Shown: one piece after another, positions 11,132-21,698 of the stretch
How the letters are laid out: every line of letters begins with the position of its first letter
How positions within the stretch are numbered: position 1 is the stretch's first letter
Source: Diaporthe sp. PMI_573
Taxonomy: Eukaryota; Ascomycota; Sordariomycetes; Diaporthales; Diaporthaceae
Length of the DNA: 64,000 nt
Direction: 5' to 3'
Assembly (NCBI GenBank): GCA_021399435.1
Contig: JAJTUP010000043.1
Location: 62,001-126,000, forward strand
Translations under genes and position numbers: made by a program
The notes under the pieces: model-generated
Database searches by the model: none
The model's input: the letters and a program-made list of their open reading frames with translations, nothing else
Told to the model about the DNA's origin: nothing

Positions 11132-13143
11132 CTAGGTAAGGGGTATCCCCTTTATAACAATCAAGTCAACCCATTAGACAAATCTCATCCAGTGATGCTA
11201 AGCCAAAGCCGTTCTCGCTATTTTCCTACCGCCGGTTGTAGGTCCATAGTACCAACCATCCCCACCGCCTGTTATACCGACACCAACGATTAAATCCGGC
11301 AATATGGAAGCTTGCTTGGGTCAAGGCGAGCACCATCAAGTTTCACGGCTTCTCTTCGGCCTATCCGATTTGTTACAAATTGTAAACGTGGAACAAATGC
11401 GTCCCGACGGGCAAGACAAGTCTAGTGGACTAGTGTCTAGAGAGCCGCAAACCGGGCCTGGAATTGAGCATTATCAGGGAGATAAAAGCGCCTGTAACAG
11501 CATGACGGGGCTTTCCGCGATACCGAGAATGCAACCTGCTGTTTGTCGTGGGCCACCCGCTCAGATCAGCACCAGCAATGATCATACTAAACGCACCTAT
11601 ATCACCCCTGAACAGGTGCGAAGATACCACCAGACCCACAACAAGCCAACTCTGCTTCAAGATGTGCTTCGATCTATAGGTATAGACTAGTACCGTAACT
11701 AGATTCATGATACGATTCTCAGGTATTTTTCTCTGGGCACTTTCATATCTTTCTCAGTGCGCCACTGGTGAAGCAGTATTTTGATGGTATAAATTTCCAG
11801 GACTTCGGATGTTGGAAAGGTGGACTCATTCCAAAACCCAGGACCGGCTTGATGGACTTCAACGCTGCCAACTATGGCTTCAGAAAGCTGCGCGAGCCAA
11901 AGACACCCTGACTTCTCAGCCCAGTCACCGAGCCACAGCCATAACCACACTGCAGACAGCAGTGTACACTGACTGGACGATGAGAATACTGTGCTTTGTG
12001 TCATGAGGCGGCATCCCGGCGTTGAGAAGTGCAAATCACAGGCTACCATATAATTTGTACGCCGAATAAAGCCTGAATCTTAATCTGTCCCTAGGTCGTT
12101 TTCGCTGAGAAGACGATGCTTGAGTATCAAAGGACACCCATTCTACTTTTGATGCATGCTCTCTTTTAATTGTTTCTCCTTAGGTTTAAATGGAGGCTGA
12201 GGCGGGGGCTTGATCGGAACGAGACCGATGCCGCTGCCGCACTCAGCTTGCGAGCGGAATGTGCGTTGAAGGCCGCGCCACTTGTATCCGCACCAAATCT
12301 TACCCTACCCGACAATGTATTTGACTTCCACTGATGCTACACCTGGCACGACTTGTACGAACAGGGGCTCGATTAGAATTTGTGAGCCTTCTGGAGGTAA
12401 GGCTGTGTCAAACAATGGATGGCACCATCGGCAGGCCACACCATTGATGTCATTGGTTTCACTGGAGGCTCATAATCCTCAGGGAAGCCATCTGGAAAGT
12501 AAATCTTGGCTGCTTCAGGGGTGAGTGAGTCCTGTGTGCTTCGACGAATTCGATTAAGATCGTGGTTTGACTTTATGCTAGCGGCATGAATCCTGCATTT
12601 CCCGTCGTCCACCAACCAAAAAAACATCTATCAAAATCGGCCTCATTCAGTAATATACAGTGGCTTTACTAAGCACCTATATAGTAGAAATGTGACCACT
12701 AATGCACCAACCCTACATTAACAAACCAACCCCCCCTGCCCTTTCCTTAGGGGCCGAGCACATGTGTTTGCATAAAAAGCTCCCGAATTTCCGCCCGAGT
12801 TACTTCACGCTGCCATCTCACATCCCTATTTTCCATTTTCTTTTGAGTTTTGACCTCTACGCTATATCTCCGTAAACCGCCGCCAACCCCGTCGAAATTA
12901 TGTCTTCAACTCCCGCTGCCAGCTCAGGCAATGTGTACCGCTCCGTAACAGCGCTACAAGTGAACGCTACAAGTAACGAGACTGGCAAGCGTCTCGCCCC
13001 AACAAATACCATGGTGACTGCGAAGCCTATTGTCGCCACCAACTTGGACCCTCAAGACCACCAGCGCTGCCGCTTATGCAGACCCGTTCCAGGAGTCGTG
13101 GCCGACAAGGACCACCTTCAGGGTGATGGGAGTCGGCACTTTG
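11132..13143. other. Gene-poor stretch, no supported gene
   Basis: Frames at 11304-11690 (+) and 12373-12627 (-) are long enough to be listed but show no recognisable domain or splice context. An ATG at 12900 follows a CT-rich leader and opens M-S-S-T-P-A-A-S-S-G, which could be a first exon, but no consistent downstream exon was found. Confidence 0.4.
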
Positions 13144-13248
13144 ATTATGGGTTCTCAAGTCAGCATTTCATTACGGAATTTCAAATCAGCATTTGATTTC
13201 GGAGTCTCAAGTCAGCGCTTGATTTTGAAATCTCAAGCCAGTATTGTG
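13144..13248. repeat. 26-bp tandem repeat, four units
   Basis: Units begin ATTATGGG, ATTACGGA, ATTTCGGA and ATTTTGAA and all contain (T/A)TCAA.(T/C)CAG. The first three are 26 bp and the fourth 27 bp. The unit length is not a multiple of three, so it is unlikely to be coding. From 13250 to 14756 no gene is supported. Confidence 0.65.
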
Positions 13249-14756
13249 ATTATTTCTTGCGAACAGATTAAACTATTTGCCCCTTTTGCCGCGTGGCGAC
13301 TGCAAGACGCCGTGAACGAGCTGTGCATGATTCCGGAGATGCATCATCTGGCCAAATTCAATGGGCATATGGGACACGGCGGCAGCTGCTTTGGATACAT
13401 GAACTTGAGGTGCCCCCTTTTCCAGTGGCGGCTCAGGGTCGCCGCCGTGCGATACTCGTGGCATCAGCAAGCCGATCAGAAGGCGGGGAATCTCACGGTG
13501 TGGGGGTCTTCTTCAACCTTTCCAAGCTAGGGAAGATATTGAAGCGTAATAATGGGAAAAGATGTAGACCTCTTTCAGCTAATTATGTTGCCTCCGTATG
13601 CCGCGTGTTCGGACGTAGAATGATTGCGGTCTTGGTAGCGGTCTTTGTTCGAGCTCGGGCCTAAACTATGAGCCGCCTCTCCGTGACAAGGGACAAGAGT
13701 CACGACTCGTGAGAGTCACGGCCCCGCCTATTGCAATAGGGCGGCCGCAAAATATTTCGAGGCCTCGCAAATCGAGCGAGGGCTTGTCGGCATTATGAAA
13801 CCTCTACAGTGACCATCCGGATTTAAACAGGGCCATTTGCTTCTAGACCTCTAATTTCAACTCTATTAACATTGCCCCAAGATACCCACCGGATGTACTG
13901 GTTGACAAGCCCGTAACCGTAGTTATTTCCACCCAAGCAGTCTAGGTCCTTGCCGGCAAGGGTGCACGCTTTTCGTTCAGATAGCCCTGCTCAACTGCCT
14001 TCGAAAATGCCTTAGAGCGAGATCAGCCCTAATAATTTTTCATCAGTCAAGCACTGTCAACTGTTGTCCGAGTGGGAGATTTGAATTGTAGTACAGTATC
14101 TCCAACCACTTCTCCCGCGTGTCCACCAAGCTCGTCGACATCCTGGCTAAGCAGGCTGCTGTCCATTCGCCTCTGCCCAACGGTCTGCCACAGGACTACA
14201 CTTATCTCAATACCCCTACGGGGCTATGATACCATGTTGGGTCCTATTGAAAGTCATGTAATACTACACCCATTTGCTCCTGATGAGGTGTTGGTCGATG
14301 TGCATAGTTAGGTCAACGACTATATATGTAATGCAATAGTATGCCTGGAACAATATTTGCGATATAGTGGCTACCATGACGTAATAAACGTGTAGTGGCA
14401 CGGCTGTCTCTGGATTGGTCTCATAAAATATCAACAAAGAGTGCATTTACTGAATTGAGAATGGCAGTCGCTAGCGACAGTAGGGTGAGCAAGTGTCAGG
14501 AGCTGCCCGCCATTCCAGCTATACTAACAAAAAGCCCTCGAAGAACTGTACTGACAAAGACCCAATTAGGGAGTATAAGATGAAGAGGTAAAGACCTGAT
14601 GGCTGCGAAACTAAAGGAGTCGCATGCTCTGGAAAGTATGGTACAATGTACTACAAGTTGCCCAGTGTCGGGCTCTCCAGGCCCAAAGATTATTGCCCCG
14701 CTGCACTTTTGCGTTTCACCTGTCTCGTCTTTCTGCTCACCTCACTACTTTCCACC

Positions 14757-15053
14757 ATGGCTCAGCAGACAAATGTGTTCGAGCTCATGCCTGTCGAGCT
14801 GCACTTTAAAGTGCTCAGCTATTTGTCGTCCCCCCACGACGTCCTGTCGACCATTGGGGCTAGTCCTGCCGCTTGGAATGCATACTCGACTGGGAGAGAG
14901 CGAATCTATGCTTCTGTACTCAAGCAAAGCCTTGCCCCAGAGGTCTTCCGCGAGCTGCTTGCGATAATGAATGCGCCTGGTCACAATAGAGCGTATGCTA
15001 CTCTACTTCTGTCCATACCTCAAACGTGTCATGATAAACGAAATGTGAAGTAA
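14757..15053 (+). CDS. F-box protein, first exon
   Basis: The ATG at 14757 lies in a strong context (CCACCATGG). The frame encodes an F-box: F-E-L-M-P-V-E-L-H-F-K-V-L-S-Y-L, then a second helix ending S-P-A-A-W-N. F-box proteins bring substrates to SCF ubiquitin ligases by binding Skp1. The frame ends at 15053, but a splice is likely: a donor at 15028 joined to the acceptor TTCAG at 15106 keeps frame with the next segment. The donor GTCATG is weak, so the exact junction is uncertain. The downstream part is described separately because it changes into a transposase sequence. Confidence 0.65.
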   Translation: MAQQTNVFELMPVELHFKVLSYLSSPHDVLSTIGASPAAWNAYSTGRERIYASVLKQSLAPEVFRELLAIMNAPGHNRAYATLLLSIPQTCHDKRNVK

Positions 15054-15106
15054 CATTAGTCGAACTAGCCCCCATCTAGGACCTCCAGATCAAGGGGAAA
15101 ATTCAG

Positions 15107-16251
15107 GTTTTAGAGTGTGGAGGGCCTGGGAGCCGCTGGTGAATTCTTTTTTAAATGACCACACCCGCGACGGCCTCAATCAGATTCAAGACCCTTCTAT
15201 CAACATCACCGAATTCAGATCACAAATCAGGTTTATAACCCGACTATATTTCTCCTTGGCTAAGTTTGTTAGCTTCTATCCGACCTATCTCCGGAGCATC
15301 GATTGTATTACTTGCAGATCGCAAGAACAGGAGAAGGATCGGCGATTCCACACAGATACAGAGTTGCTATGGCTACAGCGAGGTCTTTTGCGTCATGAAC
15401 TTTGTTACCGACTATTCGGACAGTCTCACGTACTGATCTGCAAGGTTAACGATGCCTCGCGCAACAATAATAGTTCAGGGTACACTGATATTTTGATGGA
15501 AAATCCGATACACGAGTGGGAAGAGATTCAGCGCGCTTCATCCTATCTCGAGGGTCGTATCTATAAGCAAGAGAGTCACCGATACTCTCCTAACGTCACA
15601 GTCGAATACAACGCCACAGCTTACAACAACGAGGAGTTGATGGAGAAATGGATCGATCAAGAGCTCCAGCCTATCGCTGAGGCACAAGGAGAACTATTAC
15701 TTGTCATGGATGTCGCTTCTTTTCATGTTACTTCTAGCATCAAGAAGAAGCTGAGGAAACTGAACGTTTTCACTGCTTTAATACCGACAGGGTGTACTAG
15801 TCTTCTTCAGCCATGCGATACTGCTGTAAATGGGCCACTTAAGCTTTGGCTTCAGGAGCTCACAGACGAGTATATTGCCCAGAAGGAGATCGATGAGAAG
15901 AGAGCTGGGAATCACGATTTTGCCTGGACGACCTCAGAGCGGAGGATAATGACGACTTGGGTGGTAGATAAAGCCATGACGCGGCTAGAGGAGAAGGCTG
16001 ATATCGTCCGCAACGCTTTTATTCACACTGGAATAGCTGTACGGCCTGATCTTGATGAGAGGCATAGCCTACGGATCAAAGGATTCGACTTCACGCAGTA
16101 CGACTATTCTGGCTGGGAAACGGCTGAGGCTGTAGTGGACGAGGTCAGGCTCTTCGAGGAAGTACCTGTCACTAGTCTGGATGACCAAGAGGAGTATATT
16201 GCCCATGACGAAGTCGAGGCAATTCAGGAGTGCATAGTGGTGGCCTCATGA
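15107..16251 (+). pseudogene. F-box gene 3' part fused to a DDE transposase domain
   Basis: A single open frame of about 380 codons. The first third (to ~15440) is a helical, aromatic-rich continuation typical of fungal F-box proteins. From about 15590 the sequence becomes a DDE-superfamily transposase: N-V-T-V-E-Y-N-A-T-A-Y-N-N-E-E-L, then L-L-V-M-D-V-A-S-F-H (an acidic catalytic motif) and S-L-L-Q-P-C-D-T-A-V-N-G-P-L-K (another). The transposase N-terminal half with the first catalytic Asp is absent. Either a transposon fragment landed in frame inside the F-box gene or the two pieces are decayed neighbours that happen to share a frame. The lack of any stop across the junction is notable. 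I call it pseudogene for lack of a complete domain, but a chimeric expressed protein is possible. Confidence 0.55.
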
Positions 16252-16591
16252 GGACTTCCTCCTAGCAAAATTTGGTGGGGTGAAAAACGGGGCGATTTGC
16301 CCCTGTGGAGGCCCTGGTCAGTGGCTGGCCGCCATGCCACTACTGGCCTAGCGCAAAATTGAATTTTCTCAATTAATACGGTACACATTGATGTGCCGAC
16401 AAAGTGGAGGGCAGGTGGGGATTGGCGGGGATGGCCCCTGCAGGTACCCTTGGTAACCGGGGATTTAAACGACCCTACGACACCTCCGCCGACAAGCCTC
16501 AACCTCTTGTCTCTTCTCTCATCTTGAACGCAAACGGCCACCCACAATAAAACCAAAAACCAACAGCCCCGACACGCTACAGACGACTACG

Positions 16592-17651
16592 ATGCCTCGC
16601 GGCTACTACCTCGCCCAGGGATTGATCCCGCTCGGCTACAGCAGCAGCGACGACGAAGAAGGCCCCTGCGAGCTGCCTAACGGTCGCATTGTCTGTGGCC
16701 CCCACGGCCTGGTCGTTTGCGGGAAGTGTTGCACCGACTACAGCGCCATGGACGGCGACTCGGACGACGACGATGATGAAGATTCGGATGTGGAGGAAGA
16801 CGACGACGAAGAGTCCGACGAGCCGACCGAAGACCTTTTGCGTTGTCTAAACTCAGGGACTGAAATGGTGAGGGGCACCGGCAAGGTGTTCCCGTCCAAG
16901 TTTGTGCCGTCCAACAGCAACACGACACCGCTGCAAGAATTTTCCAACCGCCACCGACACATAGACGTATTTCGGTAAGTGATGTTCCTTCATATCTCTT
17001 TACTCTGGCAATCTGCTAACCCAACGTCGTAGACGCACCCACTCTAATGACAACACTAAGCTGCTCCTCATGACCGACGGGGCATGCCTTAACAACGGGC
17101 AGTCCAACCCGAGGGCTGGTTGGGCAATTTTCCAAGGGGAGAGCATCACCGGGGAGCCGCTCGTGGTCTCGGGCCGCCTGGAGAATCGTGGCCCCTGGGG
17201 AGACCAAGGCAGCCAGACGAGCAACCGTGCTGAGCTGCGGGCTGTGCTCGCGGCCCTTCGCATGCGATACTGGCGCGGCGAGGGCTTCAAGAAGGTCGTC
17301 TTCGCTACAGACTCTTCATATGTCGTGGACGGCGCGACGCAGTGGGCCAGGGGCTGGGTGAACAACAGCTGGAGGACCAAGGGCGCAAGGGGAAGCGGCG
17401 GCGCCGACGTCAAGAACAAGGACTTGTGGGAGCTGCTGTTGGGCGAGTGCGAGAGGGCTCATGGCTTCGGCCTGGCGATACAGTTCTGGCATATCCCACG
17501 CGAGTGGAACACTTTGGCTGACGCGGGCGCCAAGAAGGTTGCCGCCGAGGAAGACGCTCCTGACCACTGGGAAGACATTATGCATGGCGTTTTGAGCAGC
17601 AAGGAACTCGCGCTTTCGGCCAGCCAACGGTGGAATCATACCGAGAATTGA
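16592..17651 (+). CDS. Ribonuclease H (RNase HI type), two exons
   Basis: Exons 16592-16974 and 17033-17651 give 333 aa. The 58-bp intron has a GTAAGT donor, TGCTAACCC branch site and CGTAG acceptor, and the split codon joins in frame. The RNase H fold (residues ~135-320) hydrolyses the RNA strand of RNA/DNA hybrids. Its four acidic residues are visible: M-T-D-G-A-C, S-N-R-A-E-L-R-A, A-T-D-S-S-Y and T-L-A-D-A-G-A-K. The N-terminal ~60 residues carry a Cys/His cluster (C-G-P-H-G-L-V-V-C-G-K-C-C) preceded by an acidic patch, and a long Asp/Glu run lies at ~50-75. This layout is known from stand-alone fungal RNase H proteins rather than retroelement polyproteins. The gene looks intact and GC-rich compared with neighbouring transposon DNA. 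Confidence 0.9.
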
Positions 17652-18771
17652 GGCGTACCCAAGTAGCTAATTCCAGAGTTTTGGACGTGATAGACCGAAC
17701 ACGGTGGTGCTACATGTTTTTTTAGCACTTCACTTTGTGGGCAACCTTGTACAAGCAATTAAAGGAGCGACCCCTTTGTCTAAGTATGGTTGATGGATAC
17801 GTAAGACCCAGGGGGTGGCAGCCAGTGGCAAGCGTGTAGCTTTGCTTGTTTGACAAGCTCATCGTCAAATAATCAATAGGGTGCGTATTGCTTTGAAGAA
17901 TATAGTTTTCCAGCAGACGGCTATGGACCATCGGGCAGAAATGGTTCAGTATGAAAGGCCAGGGCATGTGGGACAACATCATGAAAGACTTTCTGAGGCC
18001 CGAGGAGGCCAACACCCTCAGTAAAGACAAGAAGATGCAGGTAAAAGCATACCTGCAGATGAAAGTCCACAGGGGCCAGAATGCGACGTAAATATAGAAC
18101 CACCCCAGACCACCGCCATACATAAACTGGGGATCTCGCCGCTAACCCGGGCTGCCATTAAACAGAAGGCCGCACTGCTTAAAGCTTACGCAAAATGGGA
18201 GGAAAATTGCTACAAGGAGGTCTTCAAGCTGTTCATTGAGGAGCTTCATAATAGAGGCCACGTCCCAGCATACAAGTGGAAGAGCGTCCACATCGAGGCC
18301 GAGCTCGTCAGGCTAGGCCTGGAGCAGAAGCAGCGGGAGCCGTCCAGGGGACGCAGGAGGCGCGTCCACATCCCGGTGCGTCATCGTAGCGGCATGTACA
18401 CCAAGTCCTCTTCTGTCCGCAATCCCATATCACACTTTAAGCAGCAGCAGCCTCTAGACGTCTTTAACCTAACGACCGCTGTTAACAGCAGGCATAAGGG
18501 GATATTGGCTGGTTTTCCTTCACATGACATATTCTTCGACCAGCTAAACGAGGATTCCCAGCCGATACTAACCGACGAGCAGCATGAGCAGCTTATCGAC
18601 GAGTGCCTAAAGCGTACGCCGTTTGACACCGGTCTAGGAGACCCAGCACTAGCGGCAGTAGAACACCGCAACAGCCATCGCTGTTACCAGCACGGCAGTA
18701 CCAAGATTCTCGACGACCATAACACCAAAAAGAGCTCCCCCGTAGCACCTACCCATCGTCAAGGGTCGGAA
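17652..18771 (+). pseudogene. Unrecognised open segment, cut at its 3' end by hAT-1
   Basis: From 18025 a frame without stops runs to 18804. It has no early ATG and encodes a charged, helical protein segment (around A-K-W-E-E-N-C-Y-K-E-V-F-K-L-F-I-E-E-L) with a basic patch. Another open piece in a different frame (17940-18090) precedes it. The last ~11 codons derive from the terminal sequence of the hAT element starting at ~18772, so the gene was truncated by that insertion. No family was recognised. The first part, 17652-17930, is the 3' flank of the RNase H gene. Confidence 0.35.
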
Positions 18772-21006
18772 CCACTACATCCACTCCACTTTTGGACCAA
18801 GTAGAGTGGATGTACGATTTTTTAGCAATTACGTAGTGGATGTAGCACATATTCGACCGGAGTGGAATGGATGTACACACGTGGATTTATAAGTGGATTT
18901 ATAAGTGGATTTTTGAGGCTATTCACAACCTCGTCGACGCCTATTCAGCCTCACTTTCAGAGGTTGACACTGACTCTTCAGCCTGTTGCTGCTGTGATGA
19001 ATCGTCAACCTCGCTGGCGCTATCCTCGCCCTCCAATAGCCATTTTGACTCAGCAAGCGCCAGCTCGTCGTCGCCTAGAGTCCCACAACCGCCATCCAGC
19101 TTACTTTCAAGGTGCGACTTAAGCAATGGATCCAGGTCCTTGATAATGCCAGCACGGTACCAAGAGCGTAAAACCTGACAAATGGCGATAATCTCAGCAT
19201 CTAGGTTTGTACGCAACCCCGAGACCATCTTGCCAGCAGCTGAAAATAACCTCTCACACTCGGCTGACATCGGCTGGATTGTCAGGAAGTCCAAGGCCAT
19301 CCTGGATAATCGAGGATATCTGCTTTGCTTAGTGATCCAGAGCCCTGCGGATTATGTAGAGTTGTGACAGCCAACGCGTGTCGTTATCGATAATTAGCTT
19401 GAGTGGTTTCTTCCATCGGAGTTTAAGGGTGGTGGCGCGATTAATTTCGTCCTGTTAGATATATGGAATTAGTATGAGACGAATAGGATTTAGTAAAACC
19501 GCTTACCCTCTGGACCTCCTTGAATAAGTAAATCAGCCGATGGCTAATACGCACATCAACTACGACATTGTGTAACTTGCCAACTGGTCCTCTTTTGCGC
19601 CATCGAGCGTATTCAGCATCAGATAACGCTTCTGCGCCTGATAATTGCTGCTCGAACGCGTCGGCGTTTTTGCCAAATAAGAGCGCCTTGGCTGACAAGT
19701 TAATTGTGTGGCCAATACAGCGTCCTCGGCGTAGTCGGCCATCGAACCCAAGTTCAGCACCTATGACCTCCATTGCAGTATCGTTGTTTTCAGCATTGTC
19801 GAGCGTGAAATAGCCAATCTTCTCTGGAATCACGCCAAAGGTGTGTAGGACGTCGAGAACCTCCCCACCGATCGTTGAGCCGAAGTGACGATGAGCCTCT
19901 GGAACCCCAATCATGATTTTGCATGGCCGATTCTTCTCATCTCTGAAAAAACAAGCAATACCGTAGAGGGCAAGCTTATTTCGAGACGTCCAGCCATCAA
20001 ATGAGATATGAAGCGCTCCAGGGGAGTTCCTCAGCACCTCGATAACCCTCTGCTTGTGGCGGTTATACTCTTGAATGATCTTATATCGGACAGCCCTGGC
20101 ACTCAAGTTGGCGCGTTGGATCGAAACGGAGGGACTCAAATAGTCGAAGATTTCTCGGAGGATGGGGTTCTGGGCGAAGGAAAATGACTGGTTGCTACTG
20201 ACGATTAGCTCGACTAGCATACGCTGAAAGTGTTGCTTATCAAAGCGTGAGATGAAGCTATTCGCGATATTCTGTTCCGTAGGCTTGTTGACGTCCAGTT
20301 TCAAAACAGATGCAATAGTCGGCTGGTTCGATTTCAGTGCGCCTTCGGATTTGAGCTGTGCTGTGCTCCTTTTCTCTCCCTCTGGTGCTGGTGTTTTGTG
20401 CTCACGCCATAGATGATTTGCCGCGTTCTGGAGACCTGAAGAGGTAAAACTCGCGATAATGGGACGATTTCCGAGGATACAGTACTTGCAAGCCCATTTG
20501 CGTAAGCCATGACGTTGAATATCATAGCCAAAGTCCCACAGCCAAGAGCTAGTATCACGAGCGCGTTCTGAACAATTCCAGCCTCTGAAATGGCGAAAAA
20601 GACGGTCTTCGAGCTGCTGCTGTTGGCCTGGTTGGCCTGGCTGGTTGGCTGACATCGTCAAAAAAAAAGGTTTTTGGCAAAAACAAAGCAGGAAATCTGT
20701 AGAAAACGCGCTCAATAGGGGTAGTTTCTCGTATAATGTTATAAGATTAGCTGTAGGGGTGATCGACCTCGGCTAACTTGGGTCCAGGTACCTCGATTTA
20801 ATAGGCAACTATATACAAAAATAAGTACTATGAACCGTACAGGGTCAGGGAATATCCCCCTGTACCTAAATCCACCTAAATCCACTCCATTACATCCACT
20901 TTCAGGTCCAAGTGTAGTGGATTATTACGTAATCTGAGGGCCGACAGGTGGATGTAATAGAGATGGGCCACTTATTTGTGGTCCACGTGGATTTGCAGTG
21001 TAGTGG
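18772..21006 (-). mobile_element. hAT-1 transposon, internally deleted
   Basis: The proposed ends read CCACTACA at both sides in inverted orientation, and each end is rich in AGTGGAT/GTGGATGTA motifs (18780-18915 and 20875-20995), typical of hAT subterminal binding sites. A minus-strand transposase lies between. No clean 8-bp target duplication could be fixed, so the boundaries are approximate by tens of bases. Confidence 0.6.
18941..20655 (-). pseudogene. hAT-1 transposase, spliced, with internal deletion
   Basis: Translation most likely begins at 20655 (M-S-A-N-Q-P-G-Q). A BED-type zinc finger follows (C-K-Y-C ... H-L-W-R-E-H), then the RNase H-like core (I-S-F-D-G-W-T-S-R, T-L-D-N-A-E-N-N). 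An intron at 19452-19506 (55 bp, GTAAGC...AACAG) joins to D-E-I-N-R-A-T-T. After N-D-T-R-W-L-S-Q-L the frame hits a stop, and a different frame from ~19320 supplies the C-terminal dimerisation domain (F-L-T-I-Q-P-M-S-A-E-C-E-R-L-F-S). The ~200 residues normally between these blocks are missing, so this copy has a deletion plus frameshift and should be inactive. Confidence 0.8.
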
Positions 21007-21018
21007 GTCCGAGCCTTG

Positions 21019-21273
21019 TTACGTAGACGACCGACTGAATGCCGACCACTGCTGGGCGGCACGATTTGGAACCGCCGTAGCATCCACTCCAAACCAGTCC
21101 TCCATCGCCGCTTTGAATGTGCCCTGGACCCACTCTCTGATGGCTTTGAGAGAGGCGACCAACACATAAATATCCAGTATAGACTCCGTACAACCCATCT
21201 TCACAGGCCCGTATGTCGTGATCGACTTGGCCGCGTCAAAGCAAGCAAAGTACAAATCCCATTGATGTCCCAC
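21019..21273 (-). pseudogene. Possible PD-(D/E)XK nuclease-like domain fragment
   Basis: An 84-codon minus-strand frame contains W-D-L-Y-F-A-C, Y-G-P-V-K-M-G, I-L-D-I-Y-V-L-V-A-S-L-K-A-I-R-E-W and M-E-D-W-F-G. This pattern resembles the C-terminal part of the fungal PD-(D/E)XK nuclease-like family. It is sandwiched between the hAT-1 end and the copia fragment and lacks an N-terminus. The assignment is from memory of the family and is tentative. Confidence 0.35.
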
Positions 21274-21485
21274 TGACCTAGATAATCATCCACTTGGACC
21301 AATATTCAAACAAGTAGAAGCTGACCATTTGCAGAGTCACATTAAAATGAAGTTACGGACCGAAATCCTCAAGAAAGACCGCCGCGCAGCAGGAAAACAA
21401 ATCCTAGACTGCATGTGGGTGTATGTCTACAAATTCAACAAGCATGGCGTTCTTCAGAAATGCAAAGCAAGACTCGTGGTCCGCG

Positions 21486-21680
21486 CAGAGCAGGCCATCG
21501 GTCGATCGGATGGCCAAATCCCATCCGATTCCGATATCGATTTGAAATCGATCGAATAGACTGAAGCCCATCCGATTCCGAATCGGATTGGTCTATATCG
21601 GATCGGATCCGATCCGATTTGCCTATATCCGATTCGGAATCGGATATCAGATCTGCTAAATCGGATGGGGTGCGTATTTG
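21486..21680. repeat. hAT-2 subterminal repeat cluster, left
   Basis: Many copies of ATCCGAT, GATCGGAT and the palindromic ATCCGATTCCGAATCGGAT type occur in both orientations within ~190 bp of the element end. Such clusters bind transposase in characterised hAT elements. Confidence 0.8.
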
Positions 21681-21698
21681 AGGCTATTCCCAGTTATA

